Of a stretch of DNA of 64,000 nucleotides, positions 8,776 through 16,567 are shown piece by piece. Every line of letters begins with the position of its first letter. Position 1 is the stretch's first letter. This DNA is from an uncultured Psychroserpens sp. (GTDB lineage Bacteria; Bacteroidota; Bacteroidia; Flavobacteriales; Flavobacteriaceae). The notes below the pieces were generated by a model. It was not told the DNA's origin. It made no database searches and was given only the letters and a program-made list of their open reading frames with translations. The position numbers and the translations under genes were made by a program. The stretch lies in assembly GCF_947500255.1 (NCBI RefSeq), contig NZ_CANMRL010000001.1:558001-622000 (forward strand). The letters are read 5' to 3'.

Positions 8776-9813
8776 ATGAAAAAAAATTACATCTTTACCT
8801 TACTATTTCTTTTCAATATCACCGTTTTTTATGCACAATTAACACCTCTTGTTGATGGTTTAATAGACGCGAATAGGTTACATCTGGAAGGCGACACATT
8901 ATATTTTACTGATAATGAAAGCATTTTTTACATTGATATTAATGAGGAAAATCCAACAGTTACTACCTTAATTTCAGGTTTAGCTAACCCAGCAGGTATG
9001 GCTGTAAAAGATGATTTTATGTATGTGGCGCTTTTTGATTCTGCTCAAGTTGTAAAACTTAATCTTACACAAACAAATCCTTCACCTATTCTTGTTACAA
9101 CATCTGGTGACTCACCTAACATGTTAGAAATTTATGGTAACGATTTATATTACACAAATAATGCTATTGGAATCATATACAAATATGATTTAACTGGAGG
9201 GTCAAATTCTGCCGATTTTTTTTTAGGACCATATCCTGGCGTAATCGGTCTCGATGTTAAAGATGATGTTTTGTACTTCACACAATCGACTCTTGGAAGA
9301 ATGCATAAAATTAGTTTATTAGATCCTGATGCCGAAGCGGAAGAAATTTTAACAGGGATAAATTGGCCCATTGGAATTGAATTTAAAGACAACGACCTTT
9401 ACATGGCTTCATTAACTACTGGAAAAATTGTGAAAGCCAATGCTTTGGAAAACCCAATAGTTGTTGAAGATGTATTAACCAGTCTAAACCTTCCAAGAGA
9501 TATTACTTTTGATGGTGATGTGATGTATGTGTTGGAAGATGATGTCTTATCTAAAATCGATTTATCCTTAAGCGTTGACGAGTTTTCTAATATCGATTTT
9601 AAAATTTTTCCAAATCCAGCGACCAACTATTTAAAACTAACCAATAAAGATAAACTTGATTATACTATTTATGATAGTCGTGGTAGAACTATAAAAAGCG
9701 GAACCGTTTTTCCAAACGATCAAATTGATGTCTCAAGTTTGTCCCAAGGTCATTATCATATCAAATGCATTGGCAAGTCGTCTTCAATAGTAAAAAAATT
9801 CATAAAACAATAA
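8776..9813 (+). CDS. Secreted beta-propeller protein with T9SS sorting domain
   Basis: 345 residues. A signal peptide (1-20, ending F-Y-A-Q) is followed by repeated units with G-x-x-L-Y-x-T/A-x-x-x-x-G-x-I-x-K (for example around 80, 125, 165, 210), typical of NHL/SMP-30-like propellers. The last 75 residues are a type A type IX secretion signal: F-K-I-F-P-N-P-A-T-N-Y-L, then I-Y-D-S-R-G, ending in K-K-F-I-K-Q. The protein is therefore exported and released or anchored at the surface. The ligand is unknown. Confidence 0.85.
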   Translation: MKKNYIFTLLFLFNITVFYAQLTPLVDGLIDANRLHLEGDTLYFTDNESIFYIDINEENPTVTTLISGLANPAGMAVKDDFMYVALFDSAQVVKLNLTQTNPSPILVTTSGDSPNMLEIYGNDLYYTNNAIGIIYKYDLTGGSNSADFFLGPYPGVIGLDVKDDVLYFTQSTLGRMHKISLLDPDAEAEEILTGINWPIGIEFKDNDLYMASLTTGKIVKANALENPIVVEDVLTSLNLPRDITFDGDVMYVLEDDVLSKIDLSLSVDEFSNIDFKIFPNPATNYLKLTNKDKLDYTIYDSRGRTIKSGTVFPNDQIDVSSLSQGHYHIKCIGKSSSIVKKFIKQ

Positions 9814-9941
9814 GTTCTATATCCTATTGCTAGTGAAGTGCCTTCGTTGATACAACAAAACAGATGATATGATCACTTTCCAAGGAACTCATCATATATA
9901 GTTACCTACTGGCATAAATCTTACTGGTTTTAACGCCTTCA

Positions 9942-9968
9942 AATAAAGCCTAAGGCTTATTTTGTTAT
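9942..9968 (+). terminator. Hairpin terminator downstream of the propeller gene
   Basis: AAATAAAGCCT pairs with AGGCTTATTT (9941-9963) with almost no spare loop, followed by TTTGTTATCT. It is the first of two hairpins between the propeller gene and the SGNH hydrolase gene and lies 130 bases after the propeller stop. Confidence 0.5.
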
Positions 9969-10012
9969 CTCACTCATACGTTCAATAATATAAGTATGTG
10001 TGTTAAAAAATC

Positions 10013-10045
10013 AAATGCTTCCCAAATTGAGAAGCATTTTTATTT
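10013..10045 (+). terminator. Hairpin terminator just before the SGNH gene
   Basis: AAATGCTTC (10013-10021) pairs with GAAGCATTT (10031-10039), with TTTTATTT following. It ends only about 20 bases before the hydrolase ATG. This excludes the upstream ATG at 10000 as the real start, because a leader from there would begin inside the hairpin. Confidence 0.65.
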
Positions 10046-10065
10046 CATGTCGTATCTTTACAATT

Positions 10066-10776
10066 ATGAATAAAATCAAATCGATTTTCTTTTTGATTCT
10101 GTTGATGATTATGAGTTGTTCTACTAATGATGATTCAATAATTATTAACGAAACACTCACACCTAAAACCTTTAAAATTTTAAGTTTAGGAGATAGTTAT
10201 ACTATCGGACAAAGTGTTTGTGAGACTTGTCGATTTCCAGAGCAATTGAAGGATAGTTTAAAGTTGAGATATACAGAGCAAGACACATTAAATCTCAATG
10301 TCATAGCGCAAACGGGTTGGACAACCACTAATCTTATCAATACTATTGCTTCGGAAAATATCACCAACGATTACGATCTGGTCACACTCCTAATTGGTGT
10401 TAATAATCAATTTCAGGGAAAGCCCTTTTCTCTTTATGAGACCGAATTTCCGCAATTGGTACAAACAGCTATCACAGCTGCTAAAGGCGATAAAACTAAA
10501 CTCATTGTCCTCTCTATTCCTGATTATGCCTTTACTGTATTTGGACAAAACTTTGGAAATCCAACAACTACCTCATCAGAAATAGACCTCTATAATACGT
10601 TTGCCGAAAATTACTGTACCCAAGAAGGTATTAGCTTTTTGAATATAACAGATATTACACGTCAAGGTTTGGACAACCCAAATTTAGTGGCTTCAGATGG
10701 TTTACACCCTTCAACATTGGCTTACTCAATGTTCGTTGAACGACTATTACCGCTAGCTATTGAAAAAATTGAATGA
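10066..10776 (+). CDS. SGNH/GDSL-family hydrolase lipoprotein
   Basis: 236 residues from ATG 10066. A signal with lipobox (I-M-S-C, Cys18) makes it a lipoprotein. SGNH blocks are present: S-L-G-D-S-Y-T-I-G (block I, Ser nucleophile, about 46), G-W near residue 86, G-V-N-N (block III, about 113-116, with Asn in the oxyanion position) and S-D-G-L-H-P-S (block V Asp/His). Such enzymes cut esters such as lipids or polysaccharide acetyl groups; the substrate cannot be told. A frame extension to 10000 exists but runs through a terminator hairpin. Confidence 0.88.
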   Translation: MNKIKSIFFLILLMIMSCSTNDDSIIINETLTPKTFKILSLGDSYTIGQSVCETCRFPEQLKDSLKLRYTEQDTLNLNVIAQTGWTTTNLINTIASENITNDYDLVTLLIGVNNQFQGKPFSLYETEFPQLVQTAITAAKGDKTKLIVLSIPDYAFTVFGQNFGNPTTTSSEIDLYNTFAENYCTQEGISFLNITDITRQGLDNPNLVASDGLHPSTLAYSMFVERLLPLAIEKIE

Positions 10777-10825
10777 GTCCTCTCAGGTTATTTAATTTCT
10801 GCTTATTTTAGTTGAAAGTTTATCC

Positions 10826-11722
10826 ATGTCGTCAAAAACCAGATTAGATCGCGCTTATAAAAATGCTAAGGTTGTTCACTTTGATGATACGAGCAAATTC
10901 ATTTTATTCAGTGATTGCCATAGAGGCGATAATAGTTTTGCTGATGACTTTGCCAATAATCGAAACATTTATTTTCATGCTTTAAAACATTATTATGCCG
11001 AAGGTTTTAGCTATTGTGAATTAGGCGATGGTGATGAACTTTGGGAAAACATCTCTTTCGAATCCATTTTAGATGCGCATAAGAATGTGTATCTGTTGAT
11101 GAAATTATTTCATGAGCAAGAGCGACTGCATATGATTTGGGGAAATCATGATATGGTGTATCGTGATCCCAGTTATGTAGAAAAACATTTATCTACTTAT
11201 TTTGATCCTAAAATAGGCGAAGATGTCGAGTTGTTTTGTAACATCAAATACCATGAAGCAGTTGTTTTAAAACATTCTGAAACTGGACAAGAATTATTCT
11301 TAGCTCATGGGCATCAAGCCGATTGGTGGAATTATCTCTTCTGGAAATGGAGTCGCTTTATGGTACGTATTCTTTGGAAACCATTAAATGTGATGGGCAT
11401 TGCAGACCCAACGAGTCCAGCAAAAAACTACAAAGAATTGATTAAAATCGAACGTCGCACAAAAAAATGGATTGCAGATAATGATAACCTAATTACAATA
11501 GTTGGGCATACCCATAGACCTCGTTTTCCTGAGCCAGGAGACATTGCTTTTTTTAACGACGGAAGCTGTGTTCACCCAAGAAGTATTACTGGTATTGAAA
11601 TTGAAAATGGCGAGATCTCACTCATCAAATGGCAAATTGCTACCACAGATGATGGGACACTAAAAATTGTTAGAATTCTATTGGAAGGTCCTCGAAAATT
11701 GGCTGATTATAAAACAGATTAA
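10826..11722 (+). CDS. Calcineurin-like metallophosphoesterase
   Basis: 298 residues with the full metal-ligand series of the superfamily: F-S-D-C-H (D30, H32), G-D-G-D-E-L-W (about 72-78), G-N-H-D (about 111-114), A-H-G-H and G-H-T-H-R-P. The family is annotated around UDP-2,3-diacylglucosamine hydrolase (LpxH-like), but the W-rich 165-190 segment differs from classical LpxH, so the substrate is open. The 3' end overlaps the convergent ferredoxin gene by 4 bases. Confidence 0.88.
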   Translation: MSSKTRLDRAYKNAKVVHFDDTSKFILFSDCHRGDNSFADDFANNRNIYFHALKHYYAEGFSYCELGDGDELWENISFESILDAHKNVYLLMKLFHEQERLHMIWGNHDMVYRDPSYVEKHLSTYFDPKIGEDVELFCNIKYHEAVVLKHSETGQELFLAHGHQADWWNYLFWKWSRFMVRILWKPLNVMGIADPTSPAKNYKELIKIERRTKKWIADNDNLITIVGHTHRPRFPEPGDIAFFNDGSCVHPRSITGIEIENGEISLIKWQIATTDDGTLKIVRILLEGPRKLADYKTD

Positions 11723-12051
11723 CTCTCAGGAGCTAATTCTACCTCTAAGCCTTCCATTTCAGGTGTAATTTGAATTTGACAACCCAAACGCGAATTATCT
11801 TTAACATAAAAAGCTTCACTTAACATGGCTTCTTCATCGTCTTGCATTTCGGGTAATTCATGTGTGGAGTTTACATAACACTGGCAGGAAGCACACATGG
11901 CCATTCCACCACAAATACCAATCGTGCCTTCGGGAGCGAGCTCATATGACCGTACAACCTCCATAAGATTCATAGCCATATCTGTTGGTGCTAAAACCTC
12001 ATGGGTTACACCATCGCGATCAATTATTTTTATATTGACGTCTTGTTCCAC
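11719..12051 (-). CDS. Adrenodoxin-type [2Fe-2S] ferredoxin
   Basis: 110 residues. Cluster ligands are C47, C53, C56 and C91, with the C-x5-C-x2-C plus distal Cys spacing of vertebrate/bacterial-type 2Fe-2S ferredoxins. The start is GTG; it shares its G with the TAG stop of the upstream reductase, so the two are translationally coupled. The partner is the adjacent ferredoxin-NADP reductase. It probably feeds electrons to Fe-S assembly or other oxidoreductases, in keeping with the Nfu/Mrp genes next door. Confidence 0.92.
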   Translation of the reverse strand: MEQDVNIKIIDRDGVTHEVLAPTDMAMNLMEVVRSYELAPEGTIGICGGMAMCASCQCYVNSTHELPEMQDDEEAMLSEAFYVKDNSRLGCQIQITPEMEGLEVELAPES

Positions 12052-13112
12052 TACTCTATTGCTTTTACAACTGCTTTTGGCGCTTCTTTACGCGTTCCAT
12101 CAAAACCATCAATACCACTTACGGTTGTATATTTTAATACGTAGCGCTTACCAGGATTAATAATCTTATAAGCGGCTTGGCACATTAAGGTTGCTTCATG
12201 GAAACCACACAAGATCAACTTTAATTTTCCAGGATAGGTATTCACATCTCCAATGGCAAAAATACCTGGAATATTGGTTTGGTAATCTAAGGCATTATTA
12301 ACTACAATAGCATTTTTTTCAATCTCTAATCCCCAATTGGCAATAGGCCCTAGCTTTGGTGACAAACCAAAAAGTGGCACAAAATGATCACAGTCTATTT
12401 CAAATTCCTTCTCGATATGTTTTGCTTGTTTTACAACTACAGCCTTCACCTTTCGATCTCCTACAATTCCAATGACCTCAGCAGGAGTAATGAGATTTAT
12501 TTTTCCTTTATTTTTTAGTTCCTGAACTTTTTCTACCGAATCTAGGTGACCACGAAACTCATTACGTCTATGAATTAATGTCACCTCACTTGCGACATCA
12601 CTTAAAAAGATACTCCAATCTAATGCCGAGTCTCCACCTCCAGCGATAACTACTTTTTGATCTCTATAAATTTCTGGGTCTTTAATAATGTACTCTACAC
12701 CTTTATCTTCAAAATCGGTAATATTATGAATTAATGGTTTACGTGGTTCAAAACTCCCAAGTCCGCCAGCAATAGCAACTACAGGTGCTTGATGTTTAGT
12801 CCCTTTATTAGTGGTTACAATAAATGTTCCATCCTCTTGTTTATCTATAGTTTCGGCGCGCTCTCCAAGTGTGAAGCCTGGTTCGAATTGCTTGCATTGT
12901 TCTAATAATTTATCGGTTAAATCTCCAGCAAGAATTTCGGGATAGGCAGGTATATCGTAAATAGGTTTTTTAGGATATATCTCTGAACATTGACCTCCTG
13001 GTTGTGGCAGTGCATCGATTAAATGACATTTTAACTTAAGCAGACCTGCTTCAAAAACGGTGAATAAACCTGTTGGCCCAGCTCCAATAATGAGTATATC
13101 TGTTTTAATCAT
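12051..13112 (-). CDS. Thioredoxin-reductase-like ferredoxin-NADP+ reductase
   Basis: 353 residues: N-terminal FAD motif G-A-G-P-T-G (about 8-13), the P-G-G-Q-C turn, a central NADP motif G-G-G-D-S-A-L-D-W (about 158-166) and C-terminal G-I-F-A-I-G-D-V. The redox CxxC of true thioredoxin reductases is absent, which fits the YumC-type FNR group. It is coupled by a one-base overlap to the ferredoxin gene, its evident electron partner. Confidence 0.92.
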   Translation of the reverse strand: MIKTDILIIGAGPTGLFTVFEAGLLKLKCHLIDALPQPGGQCSEIYPKKPIYDIPAYPEILAGDLTDKLLEQCKQFEPGFTLGERAETIDKQEDGTFIVTTNKGTKHQAPVVAIAGGLGSFEPRKPLIHNITDFEDKGVEYIIKDPEIYRDQKVVIAGGGDSALDWSIFLSDVASEVTLIHRRNEFRGHLDSVEKVQELKNKGKINLITPAEVIGIVGDRKVKAVVVKQAKHIEKEFEIDCDHFVPLFGLSPKLGPIANWGLEIEKNAIVVNNALDYQTNIPGIFAIGDVNTYPGKLKLILCGFHEATLMCQAAYKIINPGKRYVLKYTTVSGIDGFDGTRKEAPKAVVKAIE

Positions 13113-13204
13113 TTGTTTTGTTCGAAATTATGTAGTTCTTAATCAGCTTTGTTTAGGCAAAGTTCTAATAATTTAAGTCTCTTTTTTATGATATTTATCA
13201 GTAT

Positions 13205-13279
13205 GCGTGAAGGATTGAACGACCTGTTTGAGCTCCTCGCAGAGAGCGAGTAGTGAAAGCCTGACCCTTGTGGTCACGC
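13205..13279. repeat. Structured intergenic element with nested hairpins
   Basis: Between the reductase and nfu genes, both on the minus strand. GCGTGA (13205-13210) pairs with TCACGC (13274-13279), enclosing CTCGC-AGAGA-GCGAG (13236-13250) and TGACC-CTTGT-GGTCA (13262-13276). It is notably GC-richer than its surroundings and without a coding frame. It looks like a dispersed repeat or a structured 3' element. No second copy lies in this window. Confidence 0.5.
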
Positions 13280-13283
13280 TATA

Positions 13284-13526
13284 CTAAGACTCAATATTAA
13301 CGACTTGCTCTATTTGAGGTGCGTACTTCTTAATCGTCATCTCAACACCAGATTTAAGTGTCATTTGATTAACACTACATCCAACACAAGCGCCTTGTAA
13401 TTGCACTTTAACTAATTTATCATTTTCTATAGACAGCAATGAAATATCGCCTCCATCACTTTGTAAAAAGGGACGAATTTCGTCCAATGCTTTTTCTACA
13501 TTAAGTCTTAATTCTTCTGTACTCAT
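13284..13526 (-). CDS. Nfu-type iron-sulfur scaffold/carrier
   Basis: 80 residues forming only the NifU C-terminal domain. The cluster-binding motif is A-C-V-G-C (C47, C50), and E-E-L-R-L-N-V-E-K-A-L-D-E-I-R-P-F-L matches the family's N-terminal helix. It lies 3 bases after mrp, so the two are probably one transcript. Small stand-alone Nfu proteins carry [4Fe-4S] clusters to apo-enzymes. Confidence 0.93.
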   Translation of the reverse strand: MSTEELRLNVEKALDEIRPFLQSDGGDISLLSIENDKLVKVQLQGACVGCSVNQMTLKSGVEMTIKKYAPQIEQVVNIES

Positions 13527-13529
13527 CTA

Positions 13530-14666
13530 TTATTTCTTTACTGCTGAACATCCAGCCATGGTCGTTATCTTAATTGCTTCTGTTGGTGGTAAATTATCAT
13601 TACGTCTCACCACTTCTTCTACGACATTTTGAGTTAATTTCTCAAAAGCTTGTTCTAAAGGTGTTGCCGTTTGTAATGCTGCTGGTCGACCAACATCTCC
13701 AGCTTCTCGAATACTTTGCACAAGTGGTAACTCTCCAAGAAAACGTACGTTTAAATCTTCGGCAAGATTTTGAGCGCCTTCTTTTCCGAAAATATAATAT
13801 TTATTATCTGGAAGTTCTTCTGGTGTGAAGTAAGCCATATTTTCAATAATACCTAACACAGGAACATTGATACTTTCTTGTTGAAACATCGCCACGCCTT
13901 TTTTAGCATCTGCTAAAGCAACGTTTTGAGGAGTACTAACAACAACAGCTCCTGTTATTGGAAGTGACTGCATAATACTTAAATGAATGTCTCCTGTTCC
14001 AGGAGGTAAATCCAGCAACATAAAGTCAAGCTCTCCCCATGCGGCATCAAAGATCATTTGATTTAATGCTTTTGCTGCCATTGGTCCTCTCCAAACTACT
14101 GCTTGATCTGGTTTTGTGAAAAATCCGATAGACAAAATCTTAACACCATAATTTTCAACAGGTCTCATTTTTGACTTACCGTCTACATTAACAGCCAAAG
14201 GTCGTTCTAATTCAACATCGAACATAATAGGCATTGAAGGACCGTAAATATCAGCATCTAAAATACCAACCTTAAATCCCATTTTTGCTAAGGTAACTGC
14301 AAGGTTTGCTGTAACCGTAGACTTCCCTACTCCTCCTTTTCCAGAGGCCACAGCTATAATATTTTTAATGCCTGGAATGGCTTTTCCTTTTATCACGTTG
14401 GGCGCTGACTTGGTTGGCGCATCTACTTTTACATTAACTGTGATCTTAGCCTTTTCATATACGATATCATGAATTGTTTTCATGATCTCAACTTCGGTTT
14501 TCTTTTTGGCTTGTAAACTAGGATTGGTTATTGTGATATCTACAATAACTTCATCTGCAAAAGTAACAATGTTCGTTACTGCGCCACTCTCTACCATATT
14601 CTGTCCTTCTCCAGGTGCTGAAATTGTTTCGAGTGCTTTAAGTATATCTTGTTTATTTAGTTTCAT
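13530..14666 (-). CDS. mrp: Mrp/ApbC-type P-loop iron-sulfur carrier ATPase
   Basis: 378 residues. Residues 1-80 are a MIP18/DUF59-type domain. The ATPase starts with the deviant Walker A G-K-G-G-V-G-K-S-T (109-117), then L-D-A-D-I-Y-G-P-S and D-L-P-P-G-T-G-D. The usual CxxC near E-N-M-A-Y-F is absent here (F-T-P-E-E instead), so cluster binding may rely on other residues such as the single Cys near the C-terminus. It forms an operon with nfu. Confidence 0.93.
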   Translation of the reverse strand: MKLNKQDILKALETISAPGEGQNMVESGAVTNIVTFADEVIVDITITNPSLQAKKKTEVEIMKTIHDIVYEKAKITVNVKVDAPTKSAPNVIKGKAIPGIKNIIAVASGKGGVGKSTVTANLAVTLAKMGFKVGILDADIYGPSMPIMFDVELERPLAVNVDGKSKMRPVENYGVKILSIGFFTKPDQAVVWRGPMAAKALNQMIFDAAWGELDFMLLDLPPGTGDIHLSIMQSLPITGAVVVSTPQNVALADAKKGVAMFQQESINVPVLGIIENMAYFTPEELPDNKYYIFGKEGAQNLAEDLNVRFLGELPLVQSIREAGDVGRPAALQTATPLEQAFEKLTQNVVEEVVRRNDNLPPTEAIKITTMAGCSAVKK

Positions 14667-14834
14667 AGTAACTTCTAAAAACTGAAATTCTTATTTATTA
14701 AGAATCATTCTAAAATGCAAATATACTTAATAAAGCTTGAAGATTAAAGCCTTAACATTGCTATTTCTTATGGTAGAATTTGGGTTTGTTATAGGTTGTA
14801 CTATACGATTTCAAAAACCTTTAAAAAAGACGAA

Positions 14835-15164
14835 TTACAATTCTTTAGCTGGATCCCAAAACACCTTATCTAAATCTTGAATTTGGTTATCAATAACTGG
14901 TATGCCTTCACTTTCAAGAAGCTGTTGCATAAGGTTAGTTCCATCAAAATGGTGTTTTCCTGTTAGTAATCCTTTTCGATTCACAACGCGGTGCGCTGGA
15001 ACGTCCTTACCTCCAGATCCATTCATAGCGTAACCAACCATTCGCGCACTTCGTTTTGCGCCTAAATAATTGGCAATGGCTCCATAACTCGTTACTCTAC
15101 CGTAGGGAATTAATCGTGCAACATCATAAACTTTATCAAAGAAATTAAGTGTTTCTGGTTTCAT
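14835..15164 (-). CDS. Alkyltransferase-like protein (MGMT family, no catalytic Cys)
   Basis: 109 residues covering the DNA-binding half of O6-alkylguanine transferases: Y-G-R-V-T-S-Y-G (21-28), the helix-turn-helix with R-S-A-R-M-V-G and the reaction motif as P-A-H-R-V (56-60). The alkyl-accepting Cys of P-C-H-R-V is Ala57, so it cannot repair directly. Alkyltransferase-like proteins bind O6-alkylguanine and recruit nucleotide excision repair. It is last in a minus-strand run with a LysE exporter and trmB. Confidence 0.9.
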   Translation of the reverse strand: MKPETLNFFDKVYDVARLIPYGRVTSYGAIANYLGAKRSARMVGYAMNGSGGKDVPAHRVVNRKGLLTGKHHFDGTNLMQQLLESEGIPVIDNQIQDLDKVFWDPAKEL

Positions 15165-15179
15165 GGTTTATCTTTCTTT

Positions 15180-15809
15180 TTATAAATCCATTATAATATT
15201 AATCAATGTCACTCCTGCAACAACTCCTGTAATAGCTCCAATGAGATAGTTCATATTTCTTTGTGAGGTAAATGCTTTATCCTTAATCTTATCAAAAAAG
15301 AAGATATATACATAAAGCATTACAAAGGTTCCCATAGATGCTCCAGAGCAATAGGTAATAATGCTTGTTGTATCAAAAGCAAACCATCCAAAAGTTGCAA
15401 TGGTTATGGTCATATATGCCTGATAAGGAATTGGAAACACATTAATAGCAGACAGGAACATCCCTTGAAAAAAACGACTATGACTACTCTTTGTATGCTG
15501 CTCTATATCTGGTTTTGTAGACGCTTTAGCCAATAACAAAAAATAAATAGTAATTAAAACAAAAATAACAAAAGCGACACGTTGTAAAATTTCAACTACA
15601 TAAGGGTGATTACTAAGATAACGTGCCAACATTGCGGCAATATAGGTTTGCAAAAATACAATTAAGCACACTCCAATAGAAAACGCAACACCTCTACTAG
15701 AACCTTCTTTAAGGCTTACTTTTGCTGCTGTCATATTTAGTAAACCAGGAGGAATAACTCCTACAAGTGCAATAATTAATCCTAGAAAAAAAATGACAGT
15801 AATATTCAA
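15180..15809 (-). CDS. LysE-family transporter
   Basis: 209 residues with about six hydrophobic helices. The N-terminal helix carries V-I-P-P-G-L-L-N, the family's conserved proline-glycine turn. Members export amino acids or related solutes across the inner membrane; the substrate here is unknown. It lies 2 bases after trmB and 15 before the alkyltransferase-like gene, so the three are probably co-transcribed. Confidence 0.85.
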   Translation of the reverse strand: MNITVIFFLGLIIALVGVIPPGLLNMTAAKVSLKEGSSRGVAFSIGVCLIVFLQTYIAAMLARYLSNHPYVVEILQRVAFVIFVLITIYFLLLAKASTKPDIEQHTKSSHSRFFQGMFLSAINVFPIPYQAYMTITIATFGWFAFDTTSIITYCSGASMGTFVMLYVYIFFFDKIKDKAFTSQRNMNYLIGAITGVVAGVTLINIIMDL

Positions 15810-15811
15810 AT

Positions 15812-16486
15812 CTATTTAATTTTGAACCTAATATACGTAATTGGTTTGTTTTGTTCCAGATATTGGGATTCGTAGTAGGTTTGAATACTTGTTACTTCTT
15901 CAGGGCTTCCCTCTTGTTTGTAAACATTATGATTGGCATATAAAACCTCATGACCTTCTCCATGAAGAAGTCCAAGTGTATAGCCATGCATAAATTCGCT
16001 ATCGGTTTTTAAATTAACAACACCATCTGGTTTTAAAATCGTTTTGTAGCGTTTTAAAAACTCAGAATTGGTCATTCTATGTTTGGTACGCTTGTATTTT
16101 ATTTGTGGATCGGGGAATGTAATCCAAATTTCATCGACTTCATCTTTTGCAAAGGCATAGTCTACTAATTCTATTTGTGTACGTAAAAATGCAACATTAG
16201 GTATATTTTCTTCTAAAGCTGTTTTTGCACCTCTCCAAAAACGAGCACCTTTAATATCGATACCAATGAAATTTTTATTTGGGAACTTCTTTGCTAGTTC
16301 TACTGAATACTCTCCACGACCACAGCCTAGCTCAAGAACTAAAGGGTTGTCATTTTTAAACACAGTGGCATTCCAATGTCCTTTAAGGTTATAGTTGTCG
16401 CTAACGAGTTCGTCTCGTTTAGGCTGAAACACATTATTAAAGGTTTCATTTTCTTTAAATCGTTTAAGTTTGTTTTTGCTTCCCAC
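15812..16486 (-). CDS. trmB: tRNA (guanine-N7)-methyltransferase
   Basis: 224 residues. The SAM motif E-L-G-C-G-R-G-E-Y-S (about 53-62), G-I-D-I-K-G, and the family signature F-P-D-P-Q-I-K-Y-K-R-T-K-H-R (about 126-139) are present. It makes m7G46 in tRNA. It is the first gene of a minus-strand run, divergent from a glycosyltransferase gene. Confidence 0.95.
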   Translation of the reverse strand: MGSKNKLKRFKENETFNNVFQPKRDELVSDNYNLKGHWNATVFKNDNPLVLELGCGRGEYSVELAKKFPNKNFIGIDIKGARFWRGAKTALEENIPNVAFLRTQIELVDYAFAKDEVDEIWITFPDPQIKYKRTKHRMTNSEFLKRYKTILKPDGVVNLKTDSEFMHGYTLGLLHGEGHEVLYANHNVYKQEGSPEEVTSIQTYYESQYLEQNKPITYIRFKIK

Positions 16487-16553
16487 TTTTAAAAATTAAC
16501 AATTTCTTATTTTTACTAATCACGCCGTAAAATTAAGGAAACATTTTAAGCTT

Positions 16554-16561
16554 TAACTTTG
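16554..16561 (+). promoter_or_regulatory. -7 box TAACTTTG, short-leader promoter
   Basis: It matches the Bacteroidota consensus TAnnTTTG exactly and lies 6 bases before the ATG at 16568. That predicts a very short or absent 5' leader for the glycosyltransferase and favours 16568 over the in-frame TTG at 16559. Confidence 0.6.
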
Positions 16562-16567
16562 TTTTTA

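Noticed and set aside
10000-10065. Longer N-terminus of the SGNH hydrolase
   Set aside because: The extension would put 22 residues before a good lipoprotein signal and its DNA forms an intrinsic terminator hairpin.
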